Origin: Rhodoferax sp.
GTDB lineage: Bacteria; Pseudomonadota; Gammaproteobacteria; Burkholderiales; Burkholderiaceae_C
NCBI GenBank assembly: GCA_029865675.1
Contig: JARXAU010000112.1
Span: forward strand, 1-31,972
DNA: 31,972 nt
Direction of reading: 5' to 3'
A model generated the notes under the pieces. The model was given only the letters and a program-made list of their open reading frames with translations. It was not told the origin of the DNA and searched no databases. Made by a program: the position numbers and the translations under genes. Below are positions 22,526 to 30,222 of this stretch, one piece after another; position 1 is the first letter of the stretch, and each line of letters begins with the position of its first letter.

Positions 22526-23221
22526 ATGAATGAACAATTAGCAGATCGCAGCCGCACCTTTGGCTACGCCATTTCCGCGCAGGAGCGCAACAAAGTCTTG
22601 CGCAACACGTATTGGCTGCTGGCGCTGAGCATGGTGCCAACGGTGCTGGGTGCTTGGATGGGTGTGGAGTTTGGCATTGGCAAGATGTTTACCGGTGGCT
22701 TGGGCTTGGTGCTGTTTTTCGCAGGCGCTTTCGGCTTTGTTTATGCCATCGAGCGCACTAAAAACTCAGGGATTGGTGTGCCGGTGCTGCTGGGTTTCAC
22801 TTTTTTCATGGGTTTGGTGCTTTCCCGCCTTATTGAGTCAACGCTGGGTTTCAAAAACGGCCCCGAACTGATCATGACGGCGTTTGGCGGCACTGCTGGC
22901 GTGTTTTTTCTAATGGCCAGCGCCGCGTCCGTCATCAAGCGAGACCTCTCCGGGATGGGCCAATGGCTGTTTGTGGGAACCATCGTGCTCTTAGTTGGCG
23001 GCATCGTTAATGTTTTCGTCGGCTCGTCCACCGGCATGGTGGTAATGTCGATGGCGGCTATCGGCATTTTCAGCGCCTACATGTTGTATGACCTGAAGAG
23101 AATCGTTGACGGCGGCGAAACCAACTATGTTTCAGCCACGCTGGCCTTGTATCTTGACATTTTCAATGTGTTCCAAAGCCTTCTGGCCCTGTTGGGAATT
23201 TTTGGTGGCGAGCGGGATTAA
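22526..23221 (+). CDS. Bax inhibitor-1/YccA family inner-membrane protein
   Basis: A 231-residue polytopic membrane protein of the BI-1/TMBIM family with about seven hydrophobic segments. These include YWLLALSMVPTVLGAWMG, MFTGGLGLVLFFAGAFGFVY, VPVLLGFTFFMGLVL and a C-terminal LYLDIFNVFQSLLALLGIFGG. In E. coli the relative YccA binds FtsH and modulates its proteolysis; others act as calcium leak channels. I choose the ATG at 22526 because AAGGAG lies 7 bases before it; an upstream in-frame start at 22499 lacks this. A perfect UUCG terminator follows. Confidence 0.95.
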   Translation: MNEQLADRSRTFGYAISAQERNKVLRNTYWLLALSMVPTVLGAWMGVEFGIGKMFTGGLGLVLFFAGAFGFVYAIERTKNSGIGVPVLLGFTFFMGLVLSRLIESTLGFKNGPELIMTAFGGTAGVFFLMASAASVIKRDLSGMGQWLFVGTIVLLVGGIVNVFVGSSTGMVVMSMAAIGIFSAYMLYDLKRIVDGGETNYVSATLALYLDIFNVFQSLLALLGIFGGERD

Positions 23222-23239
23222 GCTCGCACCTGCAATCCG

Positions 23240-23263
23240 AAAAAAGGCCTTCGGGCCTTTTTT
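23240..23263. terminator. Bidirectional terminator with TTCG tetraloop
   Basis: AAAAAAGGCC (23240-23249), loop TTCG, GGCCTTTTTT (23254-23263). It is perfectly symmetrical with a T-run on either strand, so it serves both the Bax-inhibitor gene (plus) and rlmD (minus), which converge here. Confidence 0.92.
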
Positions 23264-23278
23264 CTGCCTGATGCTTGG

Positions 23279-24745
23279 TCACTGCGCTGAGGATGCTTCT
23301 TTCTCGAAAACCGCAATGCTCTCCACGTGCGCCGTGTGGGGAAACATGTTAACCACACCTGCAGCGGTACAACGGTAGCCGGCCTGCGTTACCAACACCC
23401 CCGCATCGCGCGCCAGGGTGGCGGGATTGCAGCTGACATAGACAATGCGCTGTGGCGGCGTCCAATCTCCCCGCAAGCTTTCTGTGGACTGCAATTCGGC
23501 CAATGCCTGCACCAAAGCGAACGCCCCTTCGCGCGGCGGGTCAATCAACCACTTGTCCGCCCGACCGTCGGCTACCAGTAATGCCGGAGTCATCTCAAAG
23601 AGATCGCGCGCTGCAAACGCAGTCGGTGCCAAGTGTGGCCCGCCTCTTGGTAACGAGTTACGAACCAGGTTTTCGCGCGAGCGGGCCACCAGCGATTCCG
23701 AGCCCTCGACACCGAGCACCTCGCGCGCCAGGGTCGCCAGTGGCAAAGTGAAGTTACCCAGCCCGCAAAACCAGTCAATCACCCGATCGGCTTTCTGGAC
23801 TTTTAGCAGGGCCAGGGCTCGCGACACGAGCACCCGGTTGATGTGGGGATTGACTTGGGTGAAGTCGGTAGGCCGAAAGGGCATCGTAATGCCATATTGC
23901 GGCAAGTGGTAGGCCAATTCGCCGGTGACGTGACCGGTAAGTTCATCCAGCCGCACAATGGTGTCTGGCCCCTTGGACTGCAGCCACCACTGCACGCCTG
24001 GATGCCGTGCCGCAAAACTGCGCAATTTCGCCAAATCGCCATCCACCAAAGGAACCAGGTGACGCAGAACCAACGCAGTGACATCACGCGTTCCGCCCGC
24101 TGCGCCCGCATCGGTCATGTCGCCAACGGCAAGCTCAATTTGTGGCAACTGCTCCACCGCCTCCATCGACGCCACCAAGGCGCGCAGCGGCAGCAGCATG
24201 GCACTGACGTGCGGCGCCAACACGAGACATGCCTTGATGTCAGCGACAAAATGGCTTTTGCGCTCATGAAAACCAATCAAGACCTCGCCCTTCTTTCGGA
24301 CAAAGCGCACCGACAAGCGTGCCCGGTAGCGGTAACCCCAGCTTGGCCCCTCAATCGGGCGCAACACGTTTTCAGGTTTGACCTTGCCGATGTGCCACAA
24401 GTTGTCTTCCAACACGCGCTGCTTCACTGCGACCTGGGCACTGGCATGCAAGTGTTGCATCTTGCAACCGCCACAAGCGTTGTGCTGCAATCCAAAATGC
24501 GAGCACGCGGGATGCACCCGTTGCGATGACTCGACATGAATTTCGGTCAACGTACCTTTTTCGAAACTGCTTTTGCTGCGGTGAATGTGGGCGCTAACCA
24601 CCTCAAAGGGCAGCGCACCATCGATGAAAACTACTTTGCCGTCGCTGCGGTGAGCAACGCCCTGGGCTTCAAGGTCGAGGGATTTGACGGCCAGCCAACC
24701 TTCGGGCAAGGCGGCAGCGGGAACAACAGAGGGGGCGTCGTGCAT
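23279..24745 (-). CDS. rlmD: 23S rRNA (uracil-1939-C5)-methyltransferase RlmD
   Basis: An SAM-dependent RNA m5U methyltransferase of the RumA/TrmA family, most like RlmD, which modifies U1939 of 23S rRNA. It has 488 residues. An N-terminal TRAM-like RNA-binding domain covers about 15-72. A 4Fe-4S site is formed by Cys81, Cys91, Cys94 (CGGC) and Cys173; the first two are nine residues apart, wider than the five I recall in E. coli. The methyltransferase domain has DWFCGLGNFTLPLA, IDPPREGA, the catalytic cysteine in YVSCNPATLARD and the base in HVESIAVF. It starts 17 bases after nlpD and probably shares its transcript. Confidence 0.93.
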   Translation of the reverse strand: MHDAPSVVPAAALPEGWLAVKSLDLEAQGVAHRSDGKVVFIDGALPFEVVSAHIHRSKSSFEKGTLTEIHVESSQRVHPACSHFGLQHNACGGCKMQHLHASAQVAVKQRVLEDNLWHIGKVKPENVLRPIEGPSWGYRYRARLSVRFVRKKGEVLIGFHERKSHFVADIKACLVLAPHVSAMLLPLRALVASMEAVEQLPQIELAVGDMTDAGAAGGTRDVTALVLRHLVPLVDGDLAKLRSFAARHPGVQWWLQSKGPDTIVRLDELTGHVTGELAYHLPQYGITMPFRPTDFTQVNPHINRVLVSRALALLKVQKADRVIDWFCGLGNFTLPLATLAREVLGVEGSESLVARSRENLVRNSLPRGGPHLAPTAFAARDLFEMTPALLVADGRADKWLIDPPREGAFALVQALAELQSTESLRGDWTPPQRIVYVSCNPATLARDAGVLVTQAGYRCTAAGVVNMFPHTAHVESIAVFEKEASSAQ

Positions 24746-24762
24746 CGCCCCATTGTCTCAGG

Positions 24763-25641
24763 TCAGCGCGCGGGCAAGTACTTGGCCGGATCCACGGGCT
24801 TGCCTTGCTTGCGTACCTCAAAATGCAGCTTTACGCGGTCTGCATCGGTGCTGCCCATCTCGGCGATTTTTTGGCCCTTCTTAACCATCTGGTCTTCTTT
24901 AACCAAAAGGGTTTGGTTGTGGGCATAAGCCGTTAAATACAAACTGTTGTGTTTGAGGATGATCAGCTTGCCGTAGCCGCGAAGTCCCGAATCCGCGTAA
25001 ACCACTTTGCCGTCGGCTGCCGCCAACACTGCATCACCGCTGGCTCCGCCAATGTCCACCCCCTTGCGATTCTTGGATTCATCGAATCCGTACAAAAGCT
25101 CGCCTTTGGATGGCCAAGAGAAACTGATTTCATCTTCCACTACCGCAGCCGGGGAAACTGAAGTTATTGCCGGGCTTGAGCTTGTTTTGGCCGGTCCTGG
25201 TGAGGAGGCTGCGCCCGCCGCGGGTAGTGGCGCCGGGTTCACTTGGGCTGTTGGAGCTGGCTTGGTCACCACGGGCTCGTCGGGCGGGGCAACACGTAAA
25301 ACTTGACCCACCTCGATGCGATTGGGATTTTCCAGGCCGTTCCACCGTGCCAAGTCCCGGTAACTTTGTCCCGATTCCAAGCCGATACGGGTCAAGGTGT
25401 CGCCCTGCCTTACCGTGTAATAACCTGGTTTTCCAGCGTTAGGGTCCGTTGGCGTCGGGGGGGAAACCGAGACCGGCGGTGCTGAATCCGGTGGCTGCCC
25501 CGCGGGGACATTGGCAAGCGGCACGGGTCGACCCCGATCCTCTACCGGCGCACGAAGCCCGGTTTTTGAGCTGCAGCCTGCCAAGGCCAAAAGGCTCAAG
25601 GTTGCCACCCAATAAGCGCACCGCAGCATTCTTTTTGCCAT
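24763..25641 (-). CDS. nlpD: NlpD-like lipoprotein (LysM plus degenerate LytM)
   Basis: An outer-membrane lipoprotein of the NlpD/EnvC type, which activates cell-wall amidases at division. From the ATG at 25641 it has 292 residues; an ATG at 25650 or a TTG at 25656 would add a few. The lipobox LALAGC puts the lipidated cysteine at 23. A Pro-rich linker leads to a LysM peptidoglycan-binding domain (about 74-117, YTVRQGDTLTRIG) and then, after a second linker, an M23/LytM domain (about 175-290). The zinc ligands appear lost: NRKGVDIGG has Lys where HxGxD has His, and VKLHFEVR has Lys where HxH is expected. It should be a non-enzymatic activator. It follows pcm closely. Confidence 0.93.
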   Translation of the reverse strand: MAKRMLRCAYWVATLSLLALAGCSSKTGLRAPVEDRGRPVPLANVPAGQPPDSAPPVSVSPPTPTDPNAGKPGYYTVRQGDTLTRIGLESGQSYRDLARWNGLENPNRIEVGQVLRVAPPDEPVVTKPAPTAQVNPAPLPAAGAASSPGPAKTSSSPAITSVSPAAVVEDEISFSWPSKGELLYGFDESKNRKGVDIGGASGDAVLAAADGKVVYADSGLRGYGKLIILKHNSLYLTAYAHNQTLLVKEDQMVKKGQKIAEMGSTDADRVKLHFEVRKQGKPVDPAKYLPAR

Positions 25642-25665
25642 CGCGTCCATCCCCAATCGTGTTTT

Positions 25666-26445
25666 CTAGGCTAGGCCCGATTTTAGGGGCACAAAATGAA
25701 CGGCCTCCAGGACCGTTTGGCGAAGGCCTGTAGGGGTCTTGTCGACGATTACCAAGGCTTGAACCGGCACTCCCAAGGCCGGCACTGCCCCCCTGCCTAC
25801 CGACCCCGCACGCTGGGCAACCGGCGCCACCAAGCGCCCGCCTGCCGCCAGTTGGTCTGTCCATTCGCTGGGAATCGCTTCACCCCCAGCCGCTGCCACG
25901 ATGGCAGCGTAAGGCGCGCCTGCCAAATAGCCGAGCATGCCGTCGCCCAGCAATAAATGAACGTGGGGTAAGCGCAAATAGCGTAAGTTGTCTCGCGCCC
26001 TGTCATGCAGGCCGCGCAAGCGCTCGATCGTGTAGACCTCGCTGGCGAGCTCACTCAAAACCGCTGCCTGATAACCGCAACCGGTACCAATCTCCAGCAC
26101 CCTCCCCAATTTACCCACCGTGCCTTTGCAAAGCAGTTCCAGCATGCGCGACACCACGCCAGGCTTGGAAATGGTTTGTCCTAGTCCAATGGGCAAACTG
26201 GTGTCTTCGTAGGCTTGGTTGACAAGCGCACTATCAACAAACCGATGGCGCTCGACGCGGCGCATCGCTTCCAGCACGCGCGGGTCACTCAAGCCCTGCG
26301 CCGCTAGTTTTTGCACCATTCGCTGGCGCACCGCGCTCGAATCCATTCCAAGGCCTTGGGGAATGTTGTCCCCCGTTGCGTGCTTCGCACTGGCAGGCCT
26401 TGCGCCTACATCCATTCGCGCAGGAAACGAAGGGCGTTGCTTCAT
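25666..26445 (-). CDS. pcm: Protein-L-isoaspartate O-methyltransferase
   Basis: Repairs isomerised aspartate in ageing proteins by SAM-dependent methylation. It has 259 residues from the ATG at 26445, about 50 more than E. coli Pcm. The first 33 residues look like an unstructured extension, and an in-frame ATG at 26346 (MDSSAVRQRM) would give a conventional size. Core motifs are RHRFVDSALVNQAYEDTSLP, GLGQTISKPGVVSRML, and SAM motif I RVLEIGTGCGYQAAVL (115-130). The start overlaps the surE stop as ATGA, favouring the long form or coupling. It belongs to the conserved surE-pcm-nlpD stationary-phase block. Confidence 0.96.
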   Translation of the reverse strand: MKQRPSFPARMDVGARPASAKHATGDNIPQGLGMDSSAVRQRMVQKLAAQGLSDPRVLEAMRRVERHRFVDSALVNQAYEDTSLPIGLGQTISKPGVVSRMLELLCKGTVGKLGRVLEIGTGCGYQAAVLSELASEVYTIERLRGLHDRARDNLRYLRLPHVHLLLGDGMLGYLAGAPYAAIVAAAGGEAIPSEWTDQLAAGGRLVAPVAQRAGSVGRGAVPALGVPVQALVIVDKTPTGLRQTVLEAVHFVPLKSGLA

Positions 26446-27221
26446 GCCAAATCAAAATCGGTCGCTTGGGCAAAAAGCGCCACATTTTTGGACCACTCTC
26501 CCAGACTCATGTGGTCAGTCAAATCGATCTTCAAGGGGGTGATGGACATGTAGCCCAAGGTCGTGGCGTGAAAGTCAGTGCCTGGGGCGTCATCTTTGAC
26601 CGGGCCGGCAGCACCAATCCAATACATCGTTTCACCCCGGGGGCTCACCTGCTGGATCACCGGCTCGGCAGCGTGGCGCTTGCCCAAGCGGCATAGTTTG
26701 GCAGGCCCTATTTGTGCGTAGGGCAAATTAGGAATGTTGACATTGAGTAACCAGGGCGCTCCACCCAGCATGTGGTGCTTGGCGATGGAAAGAACCAGCT
26801 CACGCGCTTTGCGGGAGGCGGACTCAATCTCTGCCCAGTCTTTGTGGACTTGCGAGAAGGCGATAGCCGGAATGCCGAACAAATATCCCTCCATTGCCGC
26901 GCCCACGGTGCCTGAATAAATGGTGTCATCGCCCATGTTGGCACCATTATTGATACCGGAGACCACCAAATCTGGCCTGTAACCGAGTACTCCTGACAAA
27001 GCAATGTGTACGCAGTCGGCGGGCGTTCCATTAACGTAACGAAACCCGTTGGCACCGTGGTGCACGTACAAAGGGGCGTTCAGGGTGAGGGCGTTGGACT
27101 TGGCGCTGTTGTTGTGCTCGGGTGCGATGACCTCTACATCTGCCACCTCTTTGAGCGCGTTGAACAAGGCCAGTAGTCCGGGCGCCTGGTAGCCGTCGTC
27201 GTTGGAAATCAGGATTTTCAT
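26442..27221 (-). CDS. surE: 5'/3'-nucleotidase SurE
   Basis: A divalent-metal-dependent phosphatase that hydrolyses nucleoside 5'- and 3'-monophosphates and short polyphosphate, important in stationary-phase survival. It has 259 residues, near the family norm of 250. The metal ligands can be placed: Asp8 and Asp9 in ISNDDGYQAPG, Ser39 in HNNSAKSNAL, and Asn92 in SGINNGANMGDDTIYSGTVG. Other family blocks are GTPADCVHIAL and YMSITPL near the C-terminus. It heads the minus-strand surE-pcm-nlpD-rlmD block and overlaps pcm by four bases. Confidence 0.98.
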   Translation of the reverse strand: MKILISNDDGYQAPGLLALFNALKEVADVEVIAPEHNNSAKSNALTLNAPLYVHHGANGFRYVNGTPADCVHIALSGVLGYRPDLVVSGINNGANMGDDTIYSGTVGAAMEGYLFGIPAIAFSQVHKDWAEIESASRKARELVLSIAKHHMLGGAPWLLNVNIPNLPYAQIGPAKLCRLGKRHAAEPVIQQVSPRGETMYWIGAAGPVKDDAPGTDFHATTLGYMSITPLKIDLTDHMSLGEWSKNVALFAQATDFDLA

Positions 27222-27331
27222 AGGAAATTAGAGTGAAAGTTCATTGTAGGCGGCGTCACGCTAGGGACAGACTACCAGCGGCTTCAGGCTGCGCCGCCGC
27301 CTATGATGACTCCATTTACTGGAGACTTTGT

Positions 27332-28306
27332 ATGCACGCTTGGCTATGTGAAAACCCCGTGGGCGTGGACGCCCTGACCTGGACCGAACTACCCACCCCC
27401 GCGCCCAAAGCAGGCGAAGTGCTGATCGAAATCAAGGCCGCCAGCCTGAATTTTCCTGACCTGCTGATCGTGCAAAACAAGTACCAGACGAAACCCGCCC
27501 TGCCCTTTGTGCCGGGCTCGGAGTACGCGGGCATCGTGCAGGCGGTGGGAGAAGGCGTCACCCACCTTCAAGTCGGCCAAGCCGTGGCCTGCCTGAGCGG
27601 CACGGGCGGCTTTGGCAGCCACACCATTGCGCCTGCGGCGCTGTGCATGCCGCTGCCGCCGGGATTTGCTATGGTGGACGCTGCGGCCTTCATCATGATT
27701 TACGCCACCTCACACCATGCGCTGATCGACCGCGCGGCGCTCAAGGCCGGAGAAACCGTGTTGGTGCTCGGTGCGGCGGGGGGCGTGGGCACTTCGGCCA
27801 TCCAGATTGCCAAGGCCGCAGGCGCGCACGTGATTGCAGCCGCCTCCACTGATGAGAAATGTGCTTTGTGCACATCCATTGGCGCGGACGCCACCATCAA
27901 CTACAGCACCGAGAACCTGCGCGACGCCCTCAAAACACTCACCAAGGGCAAAGGCCCGGACGTGATTTACGACCCGGTGGGCGGCGACTTTGCCGAACCG
28001 GCCTTTCGCTCCATTGCTTGGCGCGGGCGCTACCTGGTGGTGGGTTTTGCCGCAGGCCCCATTCCGGCCCTGCCCTTCAACCTGGCGTTGCTCAAAGGTG
28101 CATCCATTGTGGGCGTGTTCTGGGGCGACTTTGCCAAGCGCGAACCCAAAGCCAGTGCTGCGGCTATGGCAGAGCTGGCCCAGTGGTACGGCCAAGGAAA
28201 GATCAAACCCGTCATCGACCGCACCATGCCCATGGCTGATCTGAAAGCCGCTTACGCCCACATGGGTTCGCGGGGGGTGATTGGCAAGCTGGTGATGGTG
28301 AACTGA
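27332..28306 (+). CDS. NADPH:quinone oxidoreductase-like MDR protein (zinc-free)
   Basis: A 324-residue medium-chain dehydrogenase/reductase related to quinone oxidoreductase Qor and zeta-crystallin. The GroES-like N-terminal part contains ASLNFPDLLIVQNKYQTKP and FVPGSEYAGIVQAVGEGV, without the cysteines and histidine of zinc alcohol dehydrogenases. The Rossmann domain has VLVLGAAGGVGTSAIQIAKA with AAGGVG at 148-153, and later DVIYDPVGGD and WRGRYLVVGFAAG. The start at 27332 (MHAWLCENPVGV) has GGAG 7 bases ahead; an upstream in-frame start would lengthen it without family support. TATGAT at 27302-27307 could be a -10. The true substrate may be a quinone, an enone or an acyl-CoA. Confidence 0.93.
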   Translation: MHAWLCENPVGVDALTWTELPTPAPKAGEVLIEIKAASLNFPDLLIVQNKYQTKPALPFVPGSEYAGIVQAVGEGVTHLQVGQAVACLSGTGGFGSHTIAPAALCMPLPPGFAMVDAAAFIMIYATSHHALIDRAALKAGETVLVLGAAGGVGTSAIQIAKAAGAHVIAAASTDEKCALCTSIGADATINYSTENLRDALKTLTKGKGPDVIYDPVGGDFAEPAFRSIAWRGRYLVVGFAAGPIPALPFNLALLKGASIVGVFWGDFAKREPKASAAAMAELAQWYGQGKIKPVIDRTMPMADLKAAYAHMGSRGVIGKLVMVN

Positions 28307-28324
28307 TACGTCAGCCTTGCGGTA

Positions 28325-28383
28325 AAGAAATGGGGGTCAGATTCCAATTTACCTTGTAAATTGGAATCTGACCCCCATTTCTT
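28325..28383. repeat. Perfect 28-bp palindrome between convergent genes (REP-like)
   Basis: The left arm (28325-28352) begins AAGAAATGGGGGTCAG and the right arm (28356-28383) is its exact reverse complement, with a 3-base loop CTT. ACCCCCATTT recurs once more just after (28385-28394). GGGGTCAGATTCCAATTT-type palindromes are, as I recall, common in proteobacterial genomes and are linked to REP-associated (RAYT/Y1) transposases. It sits exactly between convergent qor-like and purH genes, so it can also end transcription of both. No transposase is present here. Confidence 0.85.
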
Positions 28384-28405
28384 CACCCCCATTTTTCAAG
28401 AAGGT

Positions 28406-29992
28406 TCAATGCCGGAAGTGGCGCACCCCGGTGTAAACCATGGCCACGCCGCGCTCGTTGGCGGCGGCTACCACTTCGTCGTCGCGCATGCTGCCGCCGG
28501 GCTGGATGATGCAGCTCGCGCCGGCGTCCACCACCACGTCCAGGCCGTCGCGAAAGGGAAAGAAGGCGTCGCTGGCTACTACAGTGCCTGCCAGAGACAG
28601 CCCAGCGTGTTCGGCCTTGATGCTGGCAATGCGGGCAGAGTCCAGGCGGCTCATTTGGCCTGCGCCCACGCCCATGGTCATGCCGTTTTGGCAAAACACA
28701 ATCGCGTTGGATTTGACGTACTTGGCGACCGTCCAGGCAAACAGCAGGTCTTGTAGCTGCGCGGCCGTGGGCTGCACGGTGGAGACGACTTTGAGGTCGG
28801 CCAAACCGAGGGTGTGGTTGTCAGCGGTCTGGATCAAGAGACCCGAGCCGACGCGCTTGATGTCCGTGGCGTTGCGGCCCTGCTCCCAGGCGCTTGCGCC
28901 CGCAGCCTGCCCAAGCGCGCGCGGCAAAGCGATCTGCAGCACCCGCACATTGGCCTTGACCTGAAAAATGGCCAGCGCCGCCGGGGTGAAGGCCGGGGCC
29001 ATCAGCACCTCGACAAACTGCTTGGAAATTTGCAAGGCCGCCGCCTCATCGACCGGACAGTTAAAGGCAATGATGCCGCCAAAGGCCGAGGTGGGGTCGG
29101 TGGAAAAAGCCTTGGAATACGCCGATAGCGCGTCCGTGGCCACTGCCACGCCGCAAGGGTTGGCGTGCTTGACGATCACGCAGGCCGGTGTTTCAAAGCT
29201 TTTGACGCATTCCCAAGCGGCGTCGGCGTCGGCAATGTTGTTAAAGCTCAATTCCTTGCCTTGCAACTGCTGGGCTGTGACCAGCGAGCCCGCTGCGGGG
29301 TGCAGGTCGCGGTAAAACGCGGCGCTTTGGTGCGGGTTTTCGCCATAGCGCAGGTCTTGTACCTTGACAAATCGCCCGTTGGACTGGGCTGGAAACGCGG
29401 CGATGCTGCCGTCGCTTTGAATACTGGACAAGTAGTCGCTGATCGCGCCGTCGTACTGGCTGATGCGGTTGAAGGCGGCCACGGACAGGGCGAACTTGGT
29501 CTTGTCGCTCACGGCGACGGTGCTTTGCAGCTCGGCCAGAACCGGGGCGTATTGCGAGGCGTCGGTCAACACGGCCACGTCTTTCCAGTTTTTGGCGGCG
29601 CTGCGCACCATGGCCGGGCCGCCGATGTCGATGTTCTCTATCGCTTCTTCGAGCGTGCAGCCGGGTTTGGCCACCGTGGCTTCGAACGGGTACAGGTTGA
29701 CCACCAGAAAGTCGATGGTGTCAATGCCGTGGTCGGCCAGCGCGGCCATGTGGGCGGGCACATCGCGGCGGGCCAGCAGGCCACCGTGTACGCGGGGGTG
29801 CAGGGTTTTGACGCGGCCGTCCAGCATTTCTGGAAATCCCGTCATCTGCGCCACCTCGGTCACCGGCAGACCGTGTTCAGCCAGCAGTTTGGCAGTGCCG
29901 CCGGTGGACAACAGGGCAATGCCCAAGCCGTGGAAGGCTTGGGCGAGTTCGAGGACGCCGGTTTTGTCCGAGACAGAAATCAATGCATTCAT
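28406..29992 (-). CDS. purH: Bifunctional AICAR formyltransferase/IMP cyclohydrolase
   Basis: The last two steps of purine synthesis: formylation of AICAR with 10-formyl-THF, then ring closure to IMP. It has 528 residues, as expected. The N-terminal MGS-like cyclohydrolase domain (1-about 195) opens ALISVSDKTGVLELAQ and has FPEMLDGRVKTLHPRVHGG with Lys62 and IENIDIGGPAMVRSAAKN. The formyltransferase domain (about 200-528) has DLRYGENPHQSAAFY and the catalytic Lys275-His276 in VIVKHANPCG. The ATG at 29992 overlaps the fis TGA (ATGA), so it is translationally coupled to fis and dusB. The dusB-fis-purH order is found in other betaproteobacteria. Confidence 0.98.
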   Translation of the reverse strand: MNALISVSDKTGVLELAQAFHGLGIALLSTGGTAKLLAEHGLPVTEVAQMTGFPEMLDGRVKTLHPRVHGGLLARRDVPAHMAALADHGIDTIDFLVVNLYPFEATVAKPGCTLEEAIENIDIGGPAMVRSAAKNWKDVAVLTDASQYAPVLAELQSTVAVSDKTKFALSVAAFNRISQYDGAISDYLSSIQSDGSIAAFPAQSNGRFVKVQDLRYGENPHQSAAFYRDLHPAAGSLVTAQQLQGKELSFNNIADADAAWECVKSFETPACVIVKHANPCGVAVATDALSAYSKAFSTDPTSAFGGIIAFNCPVDEAAALQISKQFVEVLMAPAFTPAALAIFQVKANVRVLQIALPRALGQAAGASAWEQGRNATDIKRVGSGLLIQTADNHTLGLADLKVVSTVQPTAAQLQDLLFAWTVAKYVKSNAIVFCQNGMTMGVGAGQMSRLDSARIASIKAEHAGLSLAGTVVASDAFFPFRDGLDVVVDAGASCIIQPGGSMRDDEVVAAANERGVAMVYTGVRHFRH

Positions 29993-30222
29993 AAAAGCTG
30001 GTGTTCCAAAAGTTTTTTACGCAGGGTGTTGCGGTTCAGGCCCAGCCATTGGGCGGCTTTGGACTGGTTGTTGGCGGCGGCCACCATCACCAACTCCAAC
30101 AGCGGCTTTTCGACCGCACGCACCAGCATCTCGTGCATGCCGTGGGGCTCCAGGCCGTCCAGGTCACGCAAATAGGCTTCTAGGCTGGCGCGCACGCATT
30201 CGTCGAGTTGTTGTTTGCTCAT
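29989..30222 (-). CDS. fis: Fis-family DNA-binding protein
   Basis: A 77-residue nucleoid-associated protein. The C-terminal helix-turn-helix is clear: NNQSKAAQWLGLNRNTLRKKL at about residues 51-71 (SKAAQWLGLNRNTL being the core). It is shorter than E. coli Fis (98 residues): the N-terminal beta-hairpin arm that contacts Hin and Gin invertases is reduced. DNA binding and bending are likely kept, but invertase stimulation is doubtful. It overlaps both dusB upstream (ATGA at 30219-30222) and purH downstream (ATGA at 29989-29992). Confidence 0.95.
   Translation of the reverse strand: MSKQQLDECVRASLEAYLRDLDGLEPHGMHEMLVRAVEKPLLELVMVAAANNQSKAAQWLGLNRNTLRKKLLEHQLL

Noticed and set aside
29165..30175. 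A 336-codon plus-strand frame opposite purH and fis
   Set aside because: It crosses two well-supported genes on the other strand and shows no motif or ribosome site.
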